Shown: piece after piece, positions 57,672-64,000 of the stretch
How the letters are laid out: each line of letters opens with the position of its first letter
Position numbering within the stretch: the first letter of the stretch is position 1
Source of the DNA: an uncultured Marvinbryantia sp.
Lineage (GTDB): Bacteria > Bacillota > Clostridia > Lachnospirales > Lachnospiraceae
Length of the DNA stretch: 64,000 bases
Assembly (NCBI RefSeq): GCF_905201705.1
Contig: NZ_CAJKOX010000011.1
Location: forward strand, 37,053 to 101,052
Reading direction: 5' to 3'
Made by a program: the position numbers and the translations under genes
Notes under the pieces: model-generated
The model's input: the letters and a program-made list of their open reading frames with translations, nothing else
What the model was told of the DNA's origin: nothing
Databases searched by the model: none

Positions 57672-58062
57672 TGCGAATGTTCTGCTGGATGTATTGCAAA
57701 AAAGAGAACCTTATTATTCTGATTCTGCCGTGATATGGAAACTGTGCGAGACAGAGCAGGCTGTGGGATATGTTTCAGCGCTGACGTTTGCCAATATGGT
57801 TTATATCATGCGAAAAGAAATTTCCCCGGAGAAGATTGAAGAAGTACTTCGGGCATTGGGGTTAATATTTGAAATCATCGGACTAAGCGCAGCCGATCTT
57901 ATTCACGCTTTAGAAATGAAATGGGATGATTTTGAAGATGCTGTACAAAGCGCAACAGCAGAACGGGTTCATGCAGACTATATTGTTACGAGAAACATCA
58001 GAGACTTTAAAAAGAGTAAGGTAATGGCACTTACTCCCCAGGAGATTATTGCTAGGCTTTAA
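57655..58062 (+). CDS. PIN-domain toxin (VapC-like ribonuclease)
   Basis: A 135-residue PIN protein: LLIDANVLLDVLQKREPY gives the first Asp, SALTFANMVYIMRKE the Glu region, and KWDDFEDAVQSATAERVHADYIVTRNIRDFKKSKV the last two Asp (DFEDA, TRNIRDF). PIN toxins cleave RNA and arrest growth. AAGGGAAAAT lies before ATG 57655. Intact, low-GC, in a patch with IS and integrase debris, so probably arrived with a mobile element. Confidence 0.92.
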   Translation: MKLLIDANVLLDVLQKREPYYSDSAVIWKLCETEQAVGYVSALTFANMVYIMRKEISPEKIEEVLRALGLIFEIIGLSAADLIHALEMKWDDFEDAVQSATAERVHADYIVTRNIRDFKKSKVMALTPQEIIARL

Positions 58063-58073
58063 TGGAAAATAAG

Positions 58074-58107
58074 AAAAGGGATAGCCAGGATAAAAGCTAT
58101 CCCTTTT
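58074..58107. terminator. terminator after the PIN toxin
   Basis: Perfect 12-base arms AAAAGGGATAGC (58074-58085) and GCTATCCCTTTT (58096-58107), 10-base loop, with A-run before and T-run after, so it could act in both directions. Confidence 0.85.
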
Positions 58108-58191
58108 CAAATAGAAAAAAGCTGCTAAAATGCACAGAAAATATGATTTTATAGTTGTATTTATACCAGACATCTGATAGAATTGTCAGTA

Positions 58192-58203
58192 GAACAAACG
58201 TTC
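58192..58203. promoter_or_regulatory. SOS (LexA/DinR) box upstream of uvrB
   Basis: GAACAAACGTTC fits the Gram-positive consensus GAAC-RNRY-GTTC exactly. A TATAAT at 58222-58227 follows. LexA bound here would block the uvrB promoter, so uvrB (and uvrA behind it) should be DNA-damage inducible. Confidence 0.82.
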
Positions 58204-58415
58204 TGAAAATGAATAACGGCTTATAATTATTCATTTTGTATCGTTACATGCTGTTTAAAATCAGATAGTATTGACGAGTCATGGAAAATGAAAATTATGA
58301 CTTTATTCGTGTAAAAGCAATTTTGGGCAGCCGGAGAGCTTTTTTTACACGAATTTCCTTCAAAAATTACATGAATTTTCAGGTTAATACTAATCATAAT
58401 AAGGAGTATTCGACT

Positions 58416-60461
58416 ATGAACGCACAAGGACATTCGCAATCCGCTTTGCCGCTTGCTCATGAAAGCAGCACGAAGGGCGATGCTGCTTTCAAATTACACT
58501 CAGAATACAAGCCCACCGGCGACCAGCCGCAGGCAATTGAACAATTAGTGAAGGGCTTCAAAGAAGGCAACCAGTGCCAGACCCTTCTCGGTGTCACCGG
58601 CTCCGGAAAGACCTTCACGATGGCCAATGTCATTCAACAATTAAATAAGCCAACGCTTGTCATCGCCCATAATAAGACGTTAGCGGCGCAGTTATATGGT
58701 GAATTTAAGGAGTTCTTTCCGGAGAACGCAGTGGAGTATTTTGTCTCCTACTACGATTATTACCAGCCGGAGGCCTATGTGCCCTCGTCTGACACGTATA
58801 TCGCGAAGGATTCGGCGGTAAATGATGAGATCGATAAGCTGCGTCTGTCTGCCACGGCTTCGCTGGTGGAGCGGCGGGATGTGGTGATCATTTCCAGCGT
58901 ATCCTGCATCTATGGCCTGGGAGAACCGGAGAATTTTGAAAAGATGATGGTATCGCTGCGTCCGGGGATGGAGAAGGATCGCGACGAGGTGATCCGGCAG
59001 CTGATCGACATTCAGTATGACCGCAGTGAGATGGATTTCCACCGCGGTACCTTTCGGGTACATGGCGATGTGCTGGAGATTTTTCCGGCGAGCGCCGGAG
59101 ATTACGCTTTTCGTGTGGAATTTTTTGGGGATGAGATTGACCGGATTACACAGATTGATGTGCTGACGGGTGAGATAAAGAGCAGAATGGAACATATTGC
59201 CGTTTTCCCGGCGTCGCATTATGTGGTGCCGCCGGATCGGATACGACAGGCAGCGGCGGATATCGAGGAAGAACTGGCGGAGCGCGTGGCGTACTTTAAG
59301 AGCGAGGACAAGCTGCTTGAGGCGCAGCGCATTGCGGAGCGGACAAATTTTGACATTGAGATGATGAAGGAGACGGGCTTCTGCTCCGGTATAGAGAATT
59401 ATTCGCGGCATCTGGCGGGACTGAAGCCGGGAGCGCCGCCGCACACGCTGCTCGATTACTTCCCGGATGATTTTCTGATGATCATTGACGAGTCGCATAA
59501 AACGATTCCGCAGATCCGGGCGATGTATTCCGGGGATCAGTCGCGCAAGACGACGCTGGTGGACTACGGCTTCCGCCTGCCGTCCGCGAAGGACAACCGC
59601 CCCTTGAATTTTGAGGAATTTGAAAGTAAAATAGATCAGATCATGTTTGTCTCGGCGACGCCGGGCGAATATGAGGAGGCACACGAGCAGCTGCGCGCCG
59701 AGCAGATCATCCGTCCGACCGGGCTGCTTGATCCGAGGGTGGATGTCCGCCCGGTGGAGGGGCAGATCGATGACCTTGTAGGTGAGGTAAACAAAGAGGT
59801 CGCAAAGAAAAATAAAGTGCTGATCACTACACTTACGAAGCGGATGGCGGAGGATCTCACGGAATATATGCGGGACATCGGCATCCGCGTGCGGTATCTG
59901 CATTCTGATATCGACACATTGGAGCGCACGGAGATCATCCGCGATATGCGTCTGGATGTGTTTGATGTGCTGGTGGGCATTAATCTGCTGCGAGAAGGTC
60001 TCGACATTCCGGAAATCACGCTGGTAGCGATCCTGGATGCAGATAAAGAGGGCTTTCTTCGTTCCGCAACTTCTCTGATACAGACGATCGGGCGCGCCGC
60101 GCGAAACGCGGAAGGACACGTGATCATGTACGCCGATGTGATGACGGATTCCATGAAAATTGCGATTGAAGAGACGGAGCGCCGCCGCCGGGTGCAGGAC
60201 GCTTACAATCAGGAGCACGGCATCACGCCGCAGACGATCCAGAAGTCTGTGCGCGACCTCATCAGCATTTCGAAGGAAGTGGCGAAGGAGGAGAAGAAGC
60301 TGGCGGTCGATCCGGAATCTATGAGCAAAAAGGAACTGGAGAAGCTGATCGCAGAGGTACAGAAGAAGATGAAGAAGGCAGCCGCGGAGCTGAATTTCGA
60401 GGCGGCGGCAGAGCTGCGTGATCAGATGATAAATCTGAAGCAGCACCTGCAGGACGCATAA
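58416..60461 (+). CDS. uvrB: excinuclease ABC subunit B
   Basis: Helicase-like damage-verification subunit of nucleotide excision repair. Start set at ATG 58416 (MNAQGHSQSALPL) after AAGGAG; the frame runs back to 58281 but the extension has no ribosome binding site and lies near the promoter. The 681 residues include GVTGSGKTFTMANV (Walker A), the beta-hairpin YYQPEAYVPSSDTYIAKD, FMMIIDESHKT-like LMIIDESHK, VSATPGEYE, and the C-terminal UVR motif (MKKAAAELNFEAAAELRDQM) for UvrA/UvrC contact. The stop codon lies in the first unit of a 28-bp tandem repeat. Confidence 0.96.
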   Translation: MNAQGHSQSALPLAHESSTKGDAAFKLHSEYKPTGDQPQAIEQLVKGFKEGNQCQTLLGVTGSGKTFTMANVIQQLNKPTLVIAHNKTLAAQLYGEFKEFFPENAVEYFVSYYDYYQPEAYVPSSDTYIAKDSAVNDEIDKLRLSATASLVERRDVVIISSVSCIYGLGEPENFEKMMVSLRPGMEKDRDEVIRQLIDIQYDRSEMDFHRGTFRVHGDVLEIFPASAGDYAFRVEFFGDEIDRITQIDVLTGEIKSRMEHIAVFPASHYVVPPDRIRQAAADIEEELAERVAYFKSEDKLLEAQRIAERTNFDIEMMKETGFCSGIENYSRHLAGLKPGAPPHTLLDYFPDDFLMIIDESHKTIPQIRAMYSGDQSRKTTLVDYGFRLPSAKDNRPLNFEEFESKIDQIMFVSATPGEYEEAHEQLRAEQIIRPTGLLDPRVDVRPVEGQIDDLVGEVNKEVAKKNKVLITTLTKRMAEDLTEYMRDIGIRVRYLHSDIDTLERTEIIRDMRLDVFDVLVGINLLREGLDIPEITLVAILDADKEGFLRSATSLIQTIGRAARNAEGHVIMYADVMTDSMKIAIEETERRRRVQDAYNQEHGITPQTIQKSVRDLISISKEVAKEEKKLAVDPESMSKKELEKLIAEVQKKMKKAAAELNFEAAAELRDQMINLKQHLQDA

Positions 60462-60555
60462 ATCGCAGCATCATTTACAGAGTGCATAAACCGCAGCATC
60501 ATTTACAGAGTGCATAAACCGCAGCGGCATTTACAGAATGTATAAACCGCAGCAG
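60456..60555 (+). repeat. 28-bp tandem repeat between uvrB and uvrA
   Basis: Units start at 60456, 60484 and 60512 with a partial fourth at 60540. The unit begins GCATAAACCGCAGCATCATT and ends TACAGAGT. Units one and two differ at one base; the third has a few changes. The TAA in the first unit is the uvrB stop. Confidence 0.88.
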
Positions 60556-60638
60556 ACTGGCGGGAGGCATAAAGCAAAGAAATCGGACATGCCTGCGAGA
60601 CAGCTTCGCCCGGAATGATAGAAAAACAGGAGAAAATC

Positions 60639-63497
60639 ATGGCAGTGAATTCAAATAAGATGCAGTATATCCGCATACGCGGAGCAAACGAACATAACCT
60701 GAAGAATGTAGATCTCGATATTCCGCGCAATCAGCTGGTGGTGCTGACCGGTCTGAGCGGTTCGGGAAAGTCGTCGCTTGCATTTGACACCATTTATGCG
60801 GAAGGACAGAGGCGCTATATGGAGTCTCTGTCGTCCTACGCGCGCCAGTTCCTTGGGCAGATGGAAAAGCCGGATGTGGAGAGCATCGAGGGGCTTCCGC
60901 CGGCAATCTCCATCGACCAGAAATCGACGAACCGCAATCCGCGTTCCACGGTCGGCACGGTGACGGAAATCTACGACTATTTTCGTCTGCTGTATGCCAG
61001 GATCGGTACGCCGCACTGCCCGAAATGCGGACAGGAGATCAAAAAACAGACGGTCGACCAGATGGTGGATCAGCTTATGGAATTGCCGGAGCGCACGAAG
61101 ATCCAGCTTCTTGCGCCGACAGTACGCGGCAGAAAGGGCGAGCACGTCAAGCTGTTTGAAAAGGCGAAGCGCAGCGGTTACGTGCGCGTGATCGTCGATG
61201 GAAATATGTACGATCTCTCCGAGGAGATCAAGCTGGATAAAAATAAAAAACATAATATAGAAATTGTGGTCGATCGACTGATGATCAAGCCGGGGATCGA
61301 AAAACGTCTGACGGATTCCATCGAGAATGTCATGGAGCTGTCGGACGGGCTGGTGATCGTGGACGTGGACGGGCGGGAGCCGATGCGCTTCAGCCAGAGC
61401 TTTTCCTGCCCGGACTGCGGCATCAGCGTGGAGGAGATCGAGCCGCGCAGCTTTTCCTTCAACAATCCGTTCGGGGCGTGCCCGGACTGCTTTGGACTCG
61501 GCTACAAAATGGAATTTGACGAGGATCTGATGATCCCGGACAAATCCTTAAGCATTGCGGAAGGCGCGATCACGGTGCTGGGCTGGCAGTCGTGCACGAC
61601 GAAGGGCAGCTTTACCAGGGCGATCCTTGACGCGCTTGCGGAGGAATATCACTTTAGCCTGGAGACGCCGTATGAGCAGCTCCCGGCGGACATTCAGCAT
61701 ATGCTGATCCACGGAACCGGCGGCAAGAAGGTAAAGGTGCATTATACCGGAATGCGCGGAACCGGCGTATATGATGTGGCATTTGAGGGCCTGATCCGGA
61801 ATGTGGAGCGGCGCTACCGGGAGACCGGTTCAGAAAGCTCCAAACAGGAATATGAGACGTTTATGCGGATTACCCCCTGTAAGACCTGTAAGGGGCAGCG
61901 TCTGAAAAAAGAGGCGCTCGCTGTCACGATCCAGGGGAAAAATATTTATGAGGTAACTTCCATGCCGATCAATAAGCTGCAGGTATTTCTGCAGGAGCTT
62001 ACGCTCACGAAGCAGCAGGAGCTGATCGGGCACCAGATATTAAAGGAAATCCGGGCGCGCGTACAGTTCCTCGTGGATGTCGGGCTTCATTATCTGACGC
62101 TCGCGCGGGCGACCGGAAGTCTTTCCGGCGGCGAGGCGCAGCGTATCCGGCTTGCCACCCAGATCGGTTCCGGGCTGGTCGGCGTGGCTTATATTTTGGA
62201 TGAGCCGAGCATCGGGCTTCATCAGAGCGACAACGACAAGCTGCTGAACACGCTGAATCATTTGCGGGATCTTGGAAACACACTGATTGTGGTCGAGCAT
62301 GATGAGGATACCATGCGGGCGGCGGATTTTATAGTAGATGTCGGACCGGGGGCGGGAGAGCACGGCGGCGAAATTATTGCCGCGGGTACCGTCGAGGATA
62401 TCATAAATTGTAAAGATTCCATCACAGGAGATTATCTGAGCGGAAGAAAGAAGATTCCGGTACCTGCGGAGCGCAAAACACCGACCGGATTTCTGCGCAT
62501 AGTTGGCGCAAGGCAGAACAATCTGAAGAATATTAACGTGGAGATCCCGCTTGGTGTCATGACATGTGTGACAGGCGTGTCCGGCTCCGGCAAAAGCTCG
62601 CTGGTCAACGAAATCCTTTACAAGAGCCTGGCAAAGAAACTGAACCGTGCGCGGACGATTGCCGGGGCTCATGACCGTATCGAGGGCATCGGGCAGCTTG
62701 ATAAGGTGATCAATATTGACCAGTCGCCGATCGGCAGAACGCCGCGTTCCAATCCTGCCACCTATACCGGGGTGTTCGATCAGATCCGCGACCTGTTTGC
62801 ATCGACGGCGGATGCCAAGGCGCGCGGCTACAAAAAAGGACGATTCAGCTTCAATGTGAAGGGCGGGCGCTGTGAGGCGTGCAGCGGCGACGGTATTCTG
62901 AAGATCGAGATGAATTTCCTGCCGGACGTCTATGTGCCGTGCGAGGTCTGCCAGGGCAGGCGTTACAACCGGGAAACGCTGGAGGTGAAATATAAGGGAA
63001 AGAGCATTTACGATGTATTGAATATGACGGTGGAGGAGGCGCTGAAATTTTTCGAGCATCTTCCGTCTATCCGCAGAAAGATCGAGACGCTCTACGACGT
63101 CGGACTCTCTTATATCCGGCTCGGGCAGCCATCCACGACGCTGTCAGGCGGCGAGGCACAGCGCATCAAGCTTGCTACTGAGCTTAGCAGACGCAGTACG
63201 GGAAGGACGATCTACATTCTTGACGAACCGACTACCGGACTGCACTTTGCCGATGTACACAAGCTGATCGAGATTCTGCAGCGCTTGGCGGACGGCGGCA
63301 ATACTGTGGTTGTGATTGAGCACAACCTGGATGTTATCAAGACTGCTGATTATATCATCGATATGGGACCGGAAGGCGGAGACCGCGGTGGTACAGTGAT
63401 CGCCAAGGGAACCCCGGAAGAAATCGTCAAGGTGAAAAAATCCTACACCGGTTACTATGTGAAAAAGATGCTGGAGAAGGACAAGAAACTACGATAA
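60639..63497 (+). CDS. uvrA: excinuclease ABC subunit A
   Basis: DNA-damage-sensing ATPase dimer of nucleotide excision repair. Start set at ATG 60639 (MAVNSNKMQYIRIRGANEHNLKN); the open frame from 60615 adds eight residues with a poorer ribosome binding site. The 952 residues show two ABC modules: Walker A GLSGSGKSSLAFDT and GVSGSGKSSLVNE, signatures LSGGEAQRIRLATQIG and LSGGEAQRIKLATELS, and zinc sites CPKCG, CPDCG...CPDCFGLG and CEACSGDG...CEVCQG. Lies 177 bases after uvrB, probably in the same SOS-controlled transcript. Confidence 0.97.
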   Translation: MAVNSNKMQYIRIRGANEHNLKNVDLDIPRNQLVVLTGLSGSGKSSLAFDTIYAEGQRRYMESLSSYARQFLGQMEKPDVESIEGLPPAISIDQKSTNRNPRSTVGTVTEIYDYFRLLYARIGTPHCPKCGQEIKKQTVDQMVDQLMELPERTKIQLLAPTVRGRKGEHVKLFEKAKRSGYVRVIVDGNMYDLSEEIKLDKNKKHNIEIVVDRLMIKPGIEKRLTDSIENVMELSDGLVIVDVDGREPMRFSQSFSCPDCGISVEEIEPRSFSFNNPFGACPDCFGLGYKMEFDEDLMIPDKSLSIAEGAITVLGWQSCTTKGSFTRAILDALAEEYHFSLETPYEQLPADIQHMLIHGTGGKKVKVHYTGMRGTGVYDVAFEGLIRNVERRYRETGSESSKQEYETFMRITPCKTCKGQRLKKEALAVTIQGKNIYEVTSMPINKLQVFLQELTLTKQQELIGHQILKEIRARVQFLVDVGLHYLTLARATGSLSGGEAQRIRLATQIGSGLVGVAYILDEPSIGLHQSDNDKLLNTLNHLRDLGNTLIVVEHDEDTMRAADFIVDVGPGAGEHGGEIIAAGTVEDIINCKDSITGDYLSGRKKIPVPAERKTPTGFLRIVGARQNNLKNINVEIPLGVMTCVTGVSGSGKSSLVNEILYKSLAKKLNRARTIAGAHDRIEGIGQLDKVINIDQSPIGRTPRSNPATYTGVFDQIRDLFASTADAKARGYKKGRFSFNVKGGRCEACSGDGILKIEMNFLPDVYVPCEVCQGRRYNRETLEVKYKGKSIYDVLNMTVEEALKFFEHLPSIRRKIETLYDVGLSYIRLGQPSTTLSGGEAQRIKLATELSRRSTGRTIYILDEPTTGLHFADVHKLIEILQRLADGGNTVVVIEHNLDVIKTADYIIDMGPEGGDRGGTVIAKGTPEEIVKVKKSYTGYYVKKMLEKDKKLR

Positions 63498-63557
63498 CTA
63501 TTCAGACCCCCATTCGCAAAACGCTCTTTCATGGCTCCCTGATTCTGAATAGTTATC
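63493..63557 (+). terminator. long-loop hairpin at the end of uvrA
   Basis: Perfect 14-base arms GATAACTATTCAGA (63493-63506, containing the uvrA stop) and TCTGAATAGTTATC (63544-63557), loop of 37 bases, followed by AAATTTT. Likely terminator or mRNA end structure; the loop is longer than usual. Confidence 0.6.
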
Positions 63558-63682
63558 AAATTTTAAGAATTACCCTCTATGAAAATGGAAAAAATTCAGT
63601 TATAATATGATGTATATGACTAAAATAGCGTGTAGAGTCAAGACTTATAGATAGATACCATCGGAAAGGGGTAATAAAAAAG

Positions 63683-64000
63683 ATGCAGTGCACAGATATC
63701 GGAATTGATTTAGGTACCGCCAGCATTCTGGTATACATCAGAGGAAAGGGCGTTGTATTAAAGGAGCCCTCTGTTGTAGCTTTTGATAGAGATACAAATA
63801 AGATTAAAGCCATCGGTGAGGATGCAAGACTGATGCTGGGAAGAACTCCCGGCAACATCGTAGCCGTAAGACCGTTACGTCAGGGCGTTATCTCTGATTA
63901 TACCGTAACCGAGAAAATGATGAAATACTTTATCCAGAAAGCGCTGGGGAAGAGAACTTTCCGTAAGCCTCGTATCGCTGTCTGTGTTCCCAGCGGCGTT
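63683..64000 (+). CDS. mreB: MreB/Mbl rod-shape protein, 3' end beyond the window
   Basis: The first 106 codons read MQCTDIGIDLGTASILVYIRGKGVVLKEPSVVAFD, then AIGEDARLMLGRTPGNIVAVRPLRQGVISDY and RKPRIAVCVPSGV. These are the actin-fold phosphate-1 loop and following strands of MreB/Mbl, the filament that guides side-wall synthesis. ATG 63683 follows GGAAAGGGG. A TATAAT at 63601 may belong to its promoter; the -35 is poor. MreB and its paralogue Mbl cannot be told apart from this part. Confidence 0.93.
   Translation, partial: MQCTDIGIDLGTASILVYIRGKGVVLKEPSVVAFDRDTNKIKAIGEDARLMLGRTPGNIVAVRPLRQGVISDYTVTEKMMKYFIQKALGKRTFRKPRIAVCVPSGV

Noticed and set aside
58692..60446. 584-codon open frame on the minus strand
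   Set aside because: Exactly opposite uvrB, with His/Arg/Leu-rich shadow composition and no start signals.
60456..60555. CRISPR array
   Set aside because: The 28-base units are directly joined without spacers and there are no cas genes. It is a plain tandem repeat.

Overview
The window looks like chromosome of a gut-type Lachnospiraceae (Clostridia, Bacillota). This rests on purine genes in the order purE-purM-purN-purD, Gram-positive style ribosome binding sites, sortase-anchored proteins, a SOS box of the Bacillus/Clostridium type and the general protein flavour; the genus cannot be fixed by eye. Every gene I can support reads on the + strand. The long minus-strand open frames are codon-bias shadows.

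Layout. 1-13.4 kb: end of an AAA-ATPase/PD-(D/E)XK protein, pyrE, small membrane proteins, an M29-type aminopeptidase, purE/purM/purN/purD, a cadherin-like membrane protein, then a GntR regulator with clpC. 13.4-20.5 kb: radA, an AT-rich AbiE toxin-antitoxin pair, tRNA-Trp, membrane proteins, a radical SAM/SPASM enzyme and a tyrosine recombinase. 20.6-29.4 kb: a sortase-assembled pilus operon in the order tip adhesin, SipA-like protein, major pilin, class B sortase, basal pilin. This is the order of the streptococcal FCT-2/FCT-3 (T-antigen) pili. A zinc-ribbon/AP2 DNA-binding protein is coupled to its end. 29.4-38.2 kb: a 5'-nucleotidase, an ABC exporter pair, an alpha/beta hydrolase, membrane proteins and a methyltransferase. 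38.4-40.5 kb: a low-GC XRE regulator and an AAA ATPase followed by the remains of an HNH nuclease (Septu-like). 40.7-54.5 kb: a glycan-use cluster (two GH2, a GH35-like, a GH43, a GH106-like enzyme, a GPH symporter, a phosphotriesterase-family hydrolase). 54.6-58.1 kb: an IS110-family element, an integrase fragment and a Phd/PIN toxin-antitoxin pair. 58.2-64 kb: uvrB, uvrA and the start of mreB.

The most striking signal lies at 20,629-20,883. Two 26-bp recombinase-type sites (10-bp arms around a 6-bp spacer) stand in inverted orientation, directly between the tyrosine recombinase gene and the pilus operon. The segment between them holds a good promoter (TTGAAT-17-TAGAAT) that points left, away from the pilus genes, and terminator-like hairpins. 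Inversion would turn it towards the pilus operon. I read this as an ON/OFF phase switch for an FCT-type pilus, captured here in the OFF state. The SipA-like protein of that operon has Gly at both positions of the signal peptidase Ser/Lys dyad, like the streptococcal pilus chaperones.

Other regulatory signals: a GTTAG-N6-CTAAC operator in front of the ABC pair and again in front of the hydrolase; an extended palindrome plus -10 element, spaced identically, in front of both the first GH2 gene and the symporter; and an IS110 leader hairpin that hides the transposase ribosome binding site.
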